Source: Prosthecobacter debontii | GTDB taxonomy: Bacteria; Verrucomicrobiota; Verrucomicrobiia; Verrucomicrobiales; Verrucomicrobiaceae | Length of the DNA: 64,000 nt | Direction: 5' to 3' | Assembly: GCF_900167535.1 (NCBI RefSeq) | Contig: NZ_FUYE01000013.1 | Span: forward strand, 103,948-167,947 | Shown here: positions 16,959-26,510 of the stretch, in pieces | Layout of the letters: each line of letters opens with the position of its first letter | Position numbering within the stretch: the stretch's first letter is position 1 | Program-made: the position numbers and the translations under genes | Notes under the pieces: generated by a model | Seen by the model: the letters and a program-made list of their open reading frames with translations, nothing else | Told to the model about the DNA's origin: nothing | The model's database searches: none

Positions 16959-17767
16959 CGATGCGACCGCGGGCCCGTGATAGTGATGCGGTCACTCTTG
17001 GCCGCAAGGAAGTCCAAGCGAGATCCCTATCCACATCAAGCCCTGAAGATAGGCCTGCGACTGCGGCCAGGAGTGGCCGCATCACTCTTGGCCGCATGGA
17101 GGTCCAAGCGAGCTTCTTATCCACATCCAGCCCTGAAGATGGGCTCTCCAGGACTTCGAGGTCGTCAGAAGACGAGGCATGTCGTTCAGCCTGCGACTGC
17201 GGGCAGGAGTGGCCGCATCACTTTTGGCCGCAAGGAAGTCCAAGCGAGATTCTTATCCACATCCAGCCCTGAAGATAGGCTCTCCACGACTTCGAGGTCG
17301 TCTGAAGACGAGGCACGTCCGCTCGGCCTGCGACTGCGGGCAGGAGTGGCCGCATCACTTTTGGCCGCAAGGAAGTCCAAGCGAGCTTCCTATCCACATC
17401 CAGCCCTGAAGATAGGCTCTCCACGACTTCGAGGTCGTCTGAAGACGAGGCATGTCGTTCGGCCTGCGACTGCGGCCAGGAGTGGCCGCATCACTTTTGG
17501 CCGCATGGAGGTCCAAGCGAGATTCTTATCCACATCAAGCCCTGAAGATAGGCTCTCCACGACTTCGAGGTCGTCTGAAGACGAGGCATGTCGTTCGGCC
17601 TGCGACTGCGGCCAGGAGTGGCCGCATCACTCTTGGCCGCAAGGAAGTCCAAGCGAGATTCTTATCCACATCAAGCCCTGAAGATAGGCTCTCCACGACT
17701 TCGAGGTCGTCTGAAGACGAGGCACGTCGCTCGGCCTGCGACTGCGGCCAGGAGTGGCCGCATCACT
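16959..17767. repeat. 136-bp tandem repeat array
   Basis: Five full-length direct repeats begin with CCTGCGACTGCGG at 17054, 17190, 17327, 17463 and 17599 (periods 136, 137, 136, 136, 136), flanked by a diverged short copy on the left (about 16959-17053, lacking about 46 bp of the unit) and a partial copy on the right (17735-17767). Copies differ at only a handful of positions. Each unit contains a TGCGGCCA-ggag-TGGCCGCA hairpin (one arm mutated in the copies at 17190 and 17327) and a second small hairpin CGTCT-GA-AGACG. The period is not a multiple of three and frames are open mainly because the unit has few stops, so I do not call it coding. The units are too long and have no spacers, so it is not CRISPR. 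Confidence 0.9.
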
Positions 17768-20700
17768 TTTGAAACCCTAACTCCACGAGCAAAGCCTTAC
17801 ATCCCACGGCGTTGCCTTTGAGTTCGGGGGCATACATGGCCTCGACTTTCGTGGGCAGGGCGCTGAAGCGACCGGGGATCTCGGCTTTCACACGGTAGCT
17901 GAGGTTATGGGTGCCGCGAGGCAGGCGCTCGGCAAAGAAGGCCACTTTTTCATCGCGGTATTCCTTGTAGGAGGTGAGGCCTTCGTAGCTCCAACCGCTC
18001 TGAACTTCGATGGGTTCAAAACCGGCGGGTTTCAGGTCTTCGATGAGCACATACTCATAGTCGTTCTTGCTGTCGATGCTCAGCTCCACTTCGATGAGGT
18101 CACCACTCTTGATGGGGCTATCGCTGGCGATTTCCTCGCGACGATATTTCAGGCCCTGCTGAGTGACCACCTGACCGCGTGCTCCAGCCACTTGCTGGTC
18201 CTGTTTCTCCTCGATGAGCTTGTAGAACTTGCGGCGGGCTTTCACTTCCAGGCCGGCGGCAGGGATGGGATCTTCCTGACTGAAGACGGTGAGGTAGGCA
18301 TTGGCATAGAGCGGGGATTCACCCAGCTTACGCAGCTCCAGGGTGTGCTCACCGGTGGTGAGTTCATCGCCTTCCAGCACCAAGGTGCCATCGAAGGTGA
18401 AGAGGTTCTCGCGGGTGATCTCGACCTTCTTCAGCGACTTGCCATCCAGCAGGATTTCCACCGTTTGGTTAGGCTTGGATTCGCCGCTGGCTTTCACATA
18501 GGCGGCCAGGGCCTCGATGACGGCGGCGGTGTCCTTGGTGCTGTTCCAGTAGGTGCCGTTGCGGCGATTGTTGAGCAAGTATTTGGCAATGCGTGGGGCC
18601 AGTTCACCCTTGGGCTCTGCAGCCACGAGCAGGCGCAGGAAAGCGGCCTGGGTCTCGATCTGATCTTCATACCAATACCACCACCAACCGCCCTGCGGCA
18701 GATCCAGATAGGCGGTCTGGTTTTCATCGTCCTGCTTGAGGAACTGCTTCAGATTGCGCAGGCACATATCGCGCCGTTCAGTTTCGCCTGCGGCATCACA
18801 GGAGAGGCCGAGCAGGGCGAGATTGTAGCGGGAGAGTTTGGCGCGGTTTTCATAAAGCCGATCCCGCATCTCCTTCTCACCCATCTTATGCCCCATCAGC
18901 ACGCTGTGGATGAGGGCGTCCAGATTGTCGGGTGCGGCTTTATGGTTCTTCTCTTTGGGGTCTAGGCGCAGACGATTCAGTTCCTGAGCTTCATGTTGCT
19001 TGAGCCACTCCATGCCTTCATTGACGAGGCCGTCATTGATGTCCAGACCAGTTCGTGCGGCGGAGATCAGACCATGCAGCACCACAGCGGTGATGTGCGG
19101 GGAAGACTCACGGCCACCTGGGAACCAGCCCCAGCCGCCGTCATCGTTCTGCATGGCTTGCAGGCGAGCCAGTCCGGTCTTGGCCATCTTCTTGACTGCG
19201 TCTTCGTCAAAGACCGCGTTCTTTTTCGGATCGTTCTGCCAGCGTTTCGCGCGATCCTCCGGCTTGCCAATTTCCTGCGCGTTGAGGTTGGTGCGCTTGT
19301 CTTTGATGTCCTTGAGGTTCACCTTCAGATCCTTGAGCAGACCCAGGGTGAGAACGGTAGGCACAAAGCGATTGAGCGTCTGCTCGGTGCAGCCATAGGG
19401 GTAATCCGCCAGATAGGGCAGGGCATCCACCAGAGCCATGGCCAGGGTGGGGGAGTAGCGGATCTCCAGGCGGGATTGCTCGGGCTTACGCTCGGCAGGC
19501 ACACGTAGCTTGATCGTGCCGCTGGCTTCAGTCGGGCGGATGGCGAGACTCCAGGCATCAGTCTTGAGGATGCCGTGGGTGTAAGCCGGGAAGGTCATTT
19601 CCATGGCATCGCTGTCCTTTTGAGCCAGGGCTTTGACGCGGATCTTGGGCTCGCCTTCGCCGGTGACTTTGACACGCCAGTCAAACCGATGCTCGCCATG
19701 GGCGGGGATGGTGACGGGGGCGAGGGCCAAGCTTGGAGCACCGCCTTGAGGCGGTTCAGTTCCGGCTGAAGCCGGGGCTCCAAACGCCAGCACGCCGCCT
19801 TCGAGTTCCAGCACGGCCTTCACGCTTTGCTCGACATCCATTTCGTTATGCACGTTGGCTGAGATGACCACCTCATCCTTCTCCACGAAGAAGCGCGGGG
19901 CTTGCAGGCGGACCATGAGGTTCTTGCGAGTGATGACCTCCACACTGGCTTCACCAACTTGCGTTTCGCTGCCCATCACCCAGGAGCGCAGCTTCCAGGT
20001 GGTGAGGTTTTCCGGCAGGTTGAAATGAAATTCGCCCTCACCCTGGGCATCCGTGGTGAAGTCGGCGATCCACACCGCGCTGTCGGCGAGGTTGCTGCGG
20101 ATCATCGGCTGCGGGCCTTCTTCGCTTGCGCCTGCGGCGTCGGCTTCCATGGCCACTGCGGCGACACCTGCAACCGGACTTGGTGCAGCCATCTCAGCCA
20201 TCGGGGCTGGGGCGGGAGCCCCCGGTGCCATCTTCATGGTCGTGTAAGTTACTCCGCTGGCCGAACCTGCTCTCATGACTGCACCACTCGCAAAAGGATC
20301 TCCAGCAGACTCATCCGCCACACTACCGCCAAACGCTCCCAAGGTGTTCATCCACGCCTCGCCTTGTTTTTGCAGGCCGGTTTCCAGGGCATGCAGGGAG
20401 TCGGTGACTTGAGGATAGTGGCTGCGTTTCCAGCCCCAGAAGAAGGGGCGGATGTCTTCCTGATTGCTGCCGCCGGAGATGTATTCCAGGGCTTTGTCAT
20501 AGGCCGTCAGCACGACCTTGCCAGTGAAGGGTTCGCCGTTTTGATCTCGCACTTTCACCTTCACCTTGGAGCCTTGGCCAGGCAGGTAGGTGGTGCTGTC
20601 AGGGGTGAGTTCGACACTGGCGATGCGCTTGCTCGGTGGCACCAGGATCTGACGCGTGACCTGATGCACTCGGGCCTCGGCGACGGTGTAGGCCTCGATG

Positions 20701-23700
20701 AAAATGTTGGGCTGATCCTTCTCTTCAAGTTTGAAGCGGTAGGTGGTGCTCTTACCTTCTAGCTTGAGCCAAACCGGTCGCTGGTAAACACTGTTCTGCG
20801 GGCGCAGAAACAACGCCACGGTGCTGCCGGGGCGATTCGTGTTCACGGTGATTTCCACCTCGTCACCGGGGGCATACTCATCCTTCTGCACCAGCAGTTC
20901 CAGATCATCGAAGCGGAAGTCTTTACCTTCGTCGAAACCCTGACCGCGCACGGTGAGGAAGGTCACGCCTTCGATCTCGTGGCCCGCTTCATCCTTCAGC
21001 TTAGCCGCAGCTCGATACTGCCCGCCTTTGGGGAAGGAGAGACGCAGCTTTTGCCCCGAACCGGAGGGATCGGGCAGGGAAAGGGCGGCGGTATGCACGG
21101 CCTCCTCAGTGGGTTTGCCTGCGGCATCGTAGGTGATGCGATAGATGGTTAGGCTGCCGGTGGCTTTGACATCGCGACCGTCCAGCGTGCGGGCATGCAC
21201 TTGGATTTCGCCCTCTTCACCGGCCTGATAGTAGCCGCGATTCGGGGACACATAGACCTCGAAGGGACGCCGTGCGGCCAGCACGCTGCCTTTGCCAAAG
21301 ATGGTGCGGCGGGAGGCATCGGTGACTTCCGCCTCGATCTCATAACGATGGTCTTCATTACCATGCAGTTCCTTGGCCAGGGTGGTATCAATCTTGATCG
21401 TGAAGGTGCCATCGGCATTCAGGGGCGACTCGCCTTCAGCCACGAGTTCCGGTGGATCACTGTTCCAGCGCACCCAGGGATAACGAGGAATGCAGAAGCA
21501 CCAGCGTTCCGATCCGGGATACCAGGAATAGTAGGTAGCGCGCCAGCCGTAGCCTTTGCCAAAGAGCCAGTCCCAGGGGCCGATGGGGAACCAACGATCC
21601 GTGTGGGCACTGCGCTGCACCTTATACTTCACTTTCCCCTGTTTCACGGGCCCGCCGAAGTAGTAGTCCGCCTTCACCTTGGCCTCGAAGCTATCACCCA
21701 GCGCCACGGGTGTGCTGGGCGCATCCACCTGCACTTCAAACTCCGGCTTCTTGTATTCTTCCACGCGGAAGCTGTGCTGGCCGAGGTGCTCATTGCCGCC
21801 GATCAGACGCACATGCTCCAGGCTGATCGCATAGGCCCCGAGCGTGGCCTCTTCGGTCAAAACCAGCACATCATCAATGGCCCCGGATTCATCGGCCTTG
21901 TAGTCCTGCTCATGGATCTTCTCGCCGCGTGGGTCCGTGATGGTGACGCGGATTTTGGCCCCACGATAAGCATTGGTATTGAACTTGGAATCGTAACCCA
22001 CTTTCCGAGCCCAGGCCTTCCACTTCACCTCCTGCGCGGGGCGATAGACGGGGCGGTCGGTGATCGTGTAGAGCCTCGTGTCCTCTGCAAATGGGTCACG
22101 GTCGAAATCATCGCCTGTGAAGTAAAACCGCTCAGCACCGAGATAGGCGAGCTTGCCCTCAACAGCCGTGGCGGTGATGAGCCACTGATGATTCTCGGGG
22201 ATGTCACTCGCTTTGACGATGACCTGCCCTTGCGCATCGGAGCGACGCTGGAAGTCCTTAAATTGATAGACCCGGACTGGGCGCTGATTGTTTCTTCGAT
22301 CACTCCATTCTTCACGATAGCCAAAGAAGCGCACGGTGGCCTCGGGCACAGGGGCTCCCGTCACGGCATCGGCGATGAAGTAATGAGTCGCCGTTCCTTG
22401 CTGGGTCTTTACGATGACGAGGCTCTCCAGCCACAGCAGCGCACGGGTTTGGCGTCCGCCTTCAAAGGTGCCCTCCACCAGCCAGGCTCCGGCTTCCTTC
22501 AGCGGTGTGGCGACCTCCACTCGACGATCCCAATGATTCGCGCGAGGTTTCAGTTCTTGCTCCCAGGTGGCGGTGATGGGGCCGAGATACTTCTCACCTT
22601 CTTGTTGAATGAGCCGCTCGCCGATACCGGAGACATTGCTCTTTCGCCAATCTCCATCTTGAGGATTGCTGCGCAGATAAGCTTCGGTGTCAGCGAGGAG
22701 TTTAGCCACATTCACCTTGCGAGCGGTGAGGCTGATCTTCGTGGCATTGCGGAAGAGCAGGGAGAGCTTGGCCTCCTTGCCTGCTGCCTGAGGCTCCTGC
22801 GGCTCAAACCGACCCCAGTGACCGAGGATCTGATCCAGCCGATTTTCCAGCCCCTTTTTGTAGTCAGCTCGTGTCTCCAGGGCAATCGCCCGCTTCAGGG
22901 CCTCCGCCGCACGCGGGTACTGGCGGCGATCCTGCCACTCATCCGCGAGCTCACTCCAGGCAATGACGCGTTCCAAAGCCGGCACCTCGCTATCTTCAGC
23001 CAGGGCCTGATACAGTTTGATGAACGACCACTCGAGTGGCAGCGTCCAGCGCTTCGGACCGGTGGCCAGCTTGGCCGTGGTTTCATCATCCTTCAGCGTG
23101 TGCAGGGCCGCGATGCCATTCTGCCGATCACCGGCTTCTTCATCCGCATTGGGTTGGAAACCGTAACCGGCCAGGGTTTGCACCGAGAACCACTGCTTGG
23201 CCAAAGCCGCCTGTTTCATGCGGGCTTGTAATGCCTGCTGCGGGCCGAGTTGGCTCAGGGCGGAGCGGACAAACATCAGGCGTTCTCCATCGCTCGTAGC
23301 CTCTCTCCACGAGGCGGGAGCGTGGAAGTAAATGGGGTTGCCCTCTGCATCCACGGGGTAGCCATTGCCGTCGCTATCCAGGCCGCTTTCATCATCGTAG
23401 CCGGGCAGGGTGGAGAGATCGGTGAGATGCTGGAGTGCCCAGGCAGGCTGCACCCCGTAGCGACCGGTAGCAAGCACGTGCTCCAGAGCGGTTAAGACTT
23501 CTTCCTTACCTTTGTCATCTGCTTGGTTAGGCAGGGTCAGCCAGGCTTGTTCCAGGAGTTGCAGCGCCCGCACCTCGTCACGAAGGCTGGTGGAGACATA
23601 GCGCCCCCCAGCGCGGTAGTTGTGCTGCCCTCGCTGATACTCGCCATCGATGAGCGTGCCATACTGGGGCAGACGCTGATAATCCTGCCCCGCTTGGAGG

Positions 23701-23981
23701 AGCATGGCCCAGTTTTTCGCATGAGCTTTCACTGCGTCCTCGATGACTTGCTCCTGCTCTTGACCGGCACTGAGGCTGGCGAGGGCATCCACCGCGACCT
23801 TCAAGAGGGGGGCGGTGCCCTCGGGGGTGAAGAGGGTCTTCTTCGCTAGATCAGCAGCCTCCCGGTGATTTCCCTCCCGGCTGAGAGTCTCCACCTTCTT
23901 GACGAGTGCGTCAGCATCTTGGGCAGGGGTGGAGGTTGGCATGAGCAAAAGGGCGAGGGGGAACCAGAGAAAGTGTTTCAT
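17763..23981 (-). CDS. Alpha-2-macroglobulin family protein
   Basis: A 2072-residue exported protein. Signal peptide MKHFLWFPLALLLMPTSTPA has no lipobox. An N-terminal helical region of about 400 residues precedes a run of macroglobulin beta domains; a Pro/Ala/Met-rich bait-like insert (APGAPAPAPMAEMAAPSPVA) lies near residue 1245, followed by SAVWIADFTTDAQGEGEF, the start of the A2M domain. The thioester motif is YPYGCTEQT near residue 1527, followed by the alpha-helical thioester-domain segments (GGWGWFPGG). Bacterial members trap proteases in the periplasm or surface. The usual partner penicillin-binding protein PBP1C is not adjacent. Its stop codon lies inside the terminal repeat unit of the 136-bp array. 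Confidence 0.92.
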   Translation of the reverse strand: MKHFLWFPLALLLMPTSTPAQDADALVKKVETLSREGNHREAADLAKKTLFTPEGTAPLLKVAVDALASLSAGQEQEQVIEDAVKAHAKNWAMLLQAGQDYQRLPQYGTLIDGEYQRGQHNYRAGGRYVSTSLRDEVRALQLLEQAWLTLPNQADDKGKEEVLTALEHVLATGRYGVQPAWALQHLTDLSTLPGYDDESGLDSDGNGYPVDAEGNPIYFHAPASWREATSDGERLMFVRSALSQLGPQQALQARMKQAALAKQWFSVQTLAGYGFQPNADEEAGDRQNGIAALHTLKDDETTAKLATGPKRWTLPLEWSFIKLYQALAEDSEVPALERVIAWSELADEWQDRRQYPRAAEALKRAIALETRADYKKGLENRLDQILGHWGRFEPQEPQAAGKEAKLSLLFRNATKISLTARKVNVAKLLADTEAYLRSNPQDGDWRKSNVSGIGERLIQQEGEKYLGPITATWEQELKPRANHWDRRVEVATPLKEAGAWLVEGTFEGGRQTRALLWLESLVIVKTQQGTATHYFIADAVTGAPVPEATVRFFGYREEWSDRRNNQRPVRVYQFKDFQRRSDAQGQVIVKASDIPENHQWLITATAVEGKLAYLGAERFYFTGDDFDRDPFAEDTRLYTITDRPVYRPAQEVKWKAWARKVGYDSKFNTNAYRGAKIRVTITDPRGEKIHEQDYKADESGAIDDVLVLTEEATLGAYAISLEHVRLIGGNEHLGQHSFRVEEYKKPEFEVQVDAPSTPVALGDSFEAKVKADYYFGGPVKQGKVKYKVQRSAHTDRWFPIGPWDWLFGKGYGWRATYYSWYPGSERWCFCIPRYPWVRWNSDPPELVAEGESPLNADGTFTIKIDTTLAKELHGNEDHRYEIEAEVTDASRRTIFGKGSVLAARRPFEVYVSPNRGYYQAGEEGEIQVHARTLDGRDVKATGSLTIYRITYDAAGKPTEEAVHTAALSLPDPSGSGQKLRLSFPKGGQYRAAAKLKDEAGHEIEGVTFLTVRGQGFDEGKDFRFDDLELLVQKDEYAPGDEVEITVNTNRPGSTVALFLRPQNSVYQRPVWLKLEGKSTTYRFKLEEKDQPNIFIEAYTVAEARVHQVTRQILVPPSKRIASVELTPDSTTYLPGQGSKVKVKVRDQNGEPFTGKVVLTAYDKALEYISGGSNQEDIRPFFWGWKRSHYPQVTDSLHALETGLQKQGEAWMNTLGAFGGSVADESAGDPFASGAVMRAGSASGVTYTTMKMAPGAPAPAPMAEMAAPSPVAGVAAVAMEADAAGASEEGPQPMIRSNLADSAVWIADFTTDAQGEGEFHFNLPENLTTWKLRSWVMGSETQVGEASVEVITRKNLMVRLQAPRFFVEKDEVVISANVHNEMDVEQSVKAVLELEGGVLAFGAPASAGTEPPQGGAPSLALAPVTIPAHGEHRFDWRVKVTGEGEPKIRVKALAQKDSDAMEMTFPAYTHGILKTDAWSLAIRPTEASGTIKLRVPAERKPEQSRLEIRYSPTLAMALVDALPYLADYPYGCTEQTLNRFVPTVLTLGLLKDLKVNLKDIKDKRTNLNAQEIGKPEDRAKRWQNDPKKNAVFDEDAVKKMAKTGLARLQAMQNDDGGWGWFPGGRESSPHITAVVLHGLISAARTGLDINDGLVNEGMEWLKQHEAQELNRLRLDPKEKNHKAAPDNLDALIHSVLMGHKMGEKEMRDRLYENRAKLSRYNLALLGLSCDAAGETERRDMCLRNLKQFLKQDDENQTAYLDLPQGGWWWYWYEDQIETQAAFLRLLVAAEPKGELAPRIAKYLLNNRRNGTYWNSTKDTAAVIEALAAYVKASGESKPNQTVEILLDGKSLKKVEITRENLFTFDGTLVLEGDELTTGEHTLELRKLGESPLYANAYLTVFSQEDPIPAAGLEVKARRKFYKLIEEKQDQQVAGARGQVVTQQGLKYRREEIASDSPIKSGDLIEVELSIDSKNDYEYVLIEDLKPAGFEPIEVQSGWSYEGLTSYKEYRDEKVAFFAERLPRGTHNLSYRVKAEIPGRFSALPTKVEAMYAPELKGNAVGCKALLVELGFQK

Positions 23982-24281
23982 ACCGCAGACAAGGATTTAC
24001 CAAAGCGCATCACGAGAGACAAGCCGATCTCTTGGGATGGTGACGAAGCTTTTTTTATTCGATGCCGAGACAAAATCGGAATGAAGGAGTTTTAGCTTCA
24101 GGAAGCCAAGACATCGCAGCAGAGGGCGGGGGCTGGATGTGCCAACTTTGAGTTGAAGGCGCTTTTTTTTGGCAAAATGCGCGATTTACCTGGGTAATTC
24201 ACCGCCTTGTTTGCTCGAAAGAATAGAATCTGTGCAGTATTCTTACTTGCAATCTTGACGCGCTCTATTTCGTGTTGAGTC

Positions 24282-24530
24282 ATGATCCTATTTCGCAGTT
24301 TGGCTTGGGTTATTTTCTGCATTTTTCTCCACCTTTCTGGAGTGTGGAAATTAAATGCTGAGACGAGCCCATCTCCGGAAGCTCAAAAAACGGAGGATGT
24401 GAACATCCATCAACGCGGCGGTATGCTGCTGGCCTTCACTGCCATCACCGTGGCTGTCGTTGGTTTCGTGCTGACACGAAAACGCCAGCCTCCTCGTTCG
24501 CCGCCCTCTGGAGGGGGGCGGGATTGCTGA
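24282..24530 (+). CDS. Small hypothetical membrane protein
   Basis: An 82-residue protein with an N-terminal hydrophobic segment that could be a signal peptide (MILFRSLAWVIFCIFLHLSG), a short polar loop SPSPEAQKTEDVNIHQ, and a second membrane helix MLLAFTAITVAVVGFVL followed by a basic tail RKRQPP. The topology is sensible, which supports it being real, but no family is recognised. It stands alone between the macroglobulin and purD. The 300 bp upstream hold no other gene; there are A/T-rich patches that could contain its promoter. Confidence 0.5.
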   Translation: MILFRSLAWVIFCIFLHLSGVWKLNAETSPSPEAQKTEDVNIHQRGGMLLAFTAITVAVVGFVLTRKRQPPRSPPSGGGRDC

Positions 24531-24550
24531 GGCTTAAGGCGTCATGAAAA

Positions 24551-24614
24551 GGTATTGACCGGCGGACCTATCGCTTGGTCAATACCCGATACTATCCTGA
24601 CTTCTTGACAGGAT
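24551..24614. other. Paired hairpins between convergent genes
   Basis: A perfect 10-bp inverted repeat GGTATTGACC/GGTCAATACC (24551-24560 and 24577-24586) is followed by a 6-bp one, ATCCTG/CAGGAT (24594-24599 and 24609-24614). They lie between the small plus-strand gene and the 3' end of purD, so they may act as bidirectional transcription stops; there is no T-tract. Confidence 0.4.
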
Positions 24615-24662
24615 CAGGATCTGGCCCGTTCGGGCAGGGGTACCGATTTCGTAAGGGTTATC

Positions 24663-25913
24663 TCAATCAAAATGCAGGGTCGCGATGTCGCTGCGGCGCT
24701 GCAAGCCGTCGAAGGTGACCTTCTTGGACTCGGCATAGGCTTTATCGCGGGCTTCTTGACGGGTCGTGCCTTGAGCCACGACAGCGAGCACACGGCCACC
24801 ATTCGTCTCAAATTGACCCTCCGCATTTTTGCGCGTGCCGCAGTGATAGACCCGGGCATCGATCACATTCTCTAGGCCTGAGATCACATCACCGCTGCGA
24901 GAGGAGGCGGGATAACCGGCAGAGGCGGAGATGAGACAGATGCTCCAGCCTTCCGCAAACTCGATGAGCTCGGGCTTTAGGCTGCCCTTAGCCGCTTCAA
25001 AGACGTAGTTGGCAAAGTCGCCCCGCACCATGGGCATGACAGCTTCGGCCTCAGGATCACCAAAGCGGCAATTGTATTCCAGCATCTGTGGGCCCGTTGG
25101 CGTGAGCATGATGCCGAAGTAAAGGAAGCCACGGTATTTCAGACCATCTTTTTGCAGACCTGCCACGGTGGGTTTCACCATCTCTTCCTCGATCCGGGCC
25201 AGAAGCTCGGCTGGGGCAAGCTGACGGCTGGCGACCGCACCCATGCCACCGGTGTTCGGGCCTTCGTCGTTGTCGCGGATGCGCTTGTAGTCACGGGCGG
25301 GCATGAGGATCTGATACTGATCATCACACACGGAGACAAAGATGCTGATCTCAGGGCCGGTGAGGCATTTCTCGATGAGCAGATCTCCCGCACCGAAGAC
25401 GCGCTTGCTCAGCACATCTTCAATGAAGGCCTCGGCCTCTTCACGATTCGGGCAAACCGCCACGCCTTTGCCTGCGGCGAGGCCATCGAACTTCAGCACG
25501 ATGGGGAACTCGGTCAGCGCAGCCTTGGCTTCTTCGGCTGTTTTTGCCACGGTGAAATCTGCGGTCGGGATGCCATGACGCTGGAGAAAGAGCTTGGCGA
25601 AAACTTTGGAGGCTTCGAGCTGGGCTGCTTCTTTATAGGGGCCCCAGCAGGGCAGACCGGCTTCAGCACACAGATTGGCTAGGCCACGATCTTTAACGAG
25701 CCAGGCTTCTTCACCCGCCACGCAGAGATCCACCGCGTTGTCCTTCATCCACTGGATCAACTCTGGCAGACCGGCTGCGCTGACGCAGGTGGCGAGGCTG
25801 GCAATGGCATCGCTGCCCGGATAGGCATACAGTTCATGCTTCTGCGGAGATTCGCTCAATGCGGTGATGAGGGCGTGTTCACGGCCGCCTTTGCCAGTAA
25901 CCAGGATCTTCAT
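24663..25913 (-). CDS. purD: Phosphoribosylamine-glycine ligase
   Basis: A 416-residue ATP-grasp enzyme that joins glycine to phosphoribosylamine to give GAR, the second step of de novo purine synthesis. The N-terminus KILVTGKGGREHAL is the canonical GARS N-domain loop; further hallmarks are HGIPTADF, VLKFDGLAAGKGV near residue 142, ARDYKRIRDNDEGPNTGGMG near 207-226 and EYNCRFGDPEAEAV near 278-291. Length is normal. It is a single gene on the minus strand, as is common outside pur operons. Confidence 0.96.
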   Translation of the reverse strand: MKILVTGKGGREHALITALSESPQKHELYAYPGSDAIASLATCVSAAGLPELIQWMKDNAVDLCVAGEEAWLVKDRGLANLCAEAGLPCWGPYKEAAQLEASKVFAKLFLQRHGIPTADFTVAKTAEEAKAALTEFPIVLKFDGLAAGKGVAVCPNREEAEAFIEDVLSKRVFGAGDLLIEKCLTGPEISIFVSVCDDQYQILMPARDYKRIRDNDEGPNTGGMGAVASRQLAPAELLARIEEEMVKPTVAGLQKDGLKYRGFLYFGIMLTPTGPQMLEYNCRFGDPEAEAVMPMVRGDFANYVFEAAKGSLKPELIEFAEGWSICLISASAGYPASSRSGDVISGLENVIDARVYHCGTRKNAEGQFETNGGRVLAVVAQGTTRQEARDKAYAESKKVTFDGLQRRSDIATLHFD

Positions 25914-26027
25914 GGGGCGGGATGCATAGCGCGCCCGGCGGCGTAGGCAACTGAGGAAAAAGCCCGAGCCACCCCCTTAGGCGCATTTGCGCTGGCCATC
26001 CGGCACGAGACATTCAAAAATAAGCCG

Positions 26028-26381
26028 ATGCCAACCGCTCGTCGTTATCCCCTCGGCCTCTATGCTCTGTTCCTCATGATCGTGGGGGTGTGTTTGAAAG
26101 TGAAACGGTATGTCGTGGTCAAGGCGGCGGTGGACCAGATGGTCCTGGAGAATCCTCAACCCACCAGCACGGCCCAGATTCACCAACAGGTCACTGAAGT
26201 GGTCACAGGGCTGCCGGAGGCGGTGGCGTGGGATTGGGCCGCGAATGCCTGCTTCATGCTGGCGCTGGTCATGCTGCTCATCCGCCAGAGTTGGATCATG
26301 GCGGCCCGACGTGAAGCCCGAGCCCGACGTGCGAACGAGAGGGCTGCGGAAATGAAAAAGCGACGTTGGTCGCGCCGCTGA
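26028..26381 (+). CDS. Hypothetical two-helix membrane protein
   Basis: A 117-residue protein with an N-terminal hydrophobic segment (YPLGLYALFLMIVGVCL, about 7-23), a central polar region, a second membrane helix (ANACFMLALVMLLI, about 72-85) and a strongly basic helical C-terminus (RREARARRANERAAEMKKRR). No family recognised. It lies 129 bp upstream of the MBOAT gene in the same direction but the gap does not suggest tight coupling. Confidence 0.6.
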   Translation: MPTARRYPLGLYALFLMIVGVCLKVKRYVVVKAAVDQMVLENPQPTSTAQIHQQVTEVVTGLPEAVAWDWAANACFMLALVMLLIRQSWIMAARREARARRANERAAEMKKRRWSRR

Positions 26382-26510
26382 GGTGAATTTACCAAGGGTG
26401 CTGAAATCAATCTCGGAGTGCGGGTTTAAAACGCACCTGAATGTCGGTTGATTCGAGGCTGAACCCGATGCAAGGACGCGCAGGCATTTTGCCCACTCTC
26501 CCGATTCGTC

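Noticed and set aside
16977..17681. Long open frame of about 234 codons through the tandem repeat array on the plus strand
   Set aside because: The 136-bp unit is not a multiple of three, so the frame shifts each unit; several frames are open at once and none has a family signal. It is explained by a stop-poor repeat.
16959..17767. CRISPR array
   Set aside because: Units are 136 bp with no variable spacers and no cas genes are nearby.
21195..23231. A 678-codon plus-strand frame opposite the macroglobulin gene
   Set aside because: It is a GC-driven antisense frame with low-complexity Gly/Ala/Arg content and no domain; the minus-strand gene has clear motifs.
24098..24322. A 74-codon minus-strand frame near the small membrane gene
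   Set aside because: Random-looking composition, no start signal, and it opposes the more plausible small membrane protein gene.
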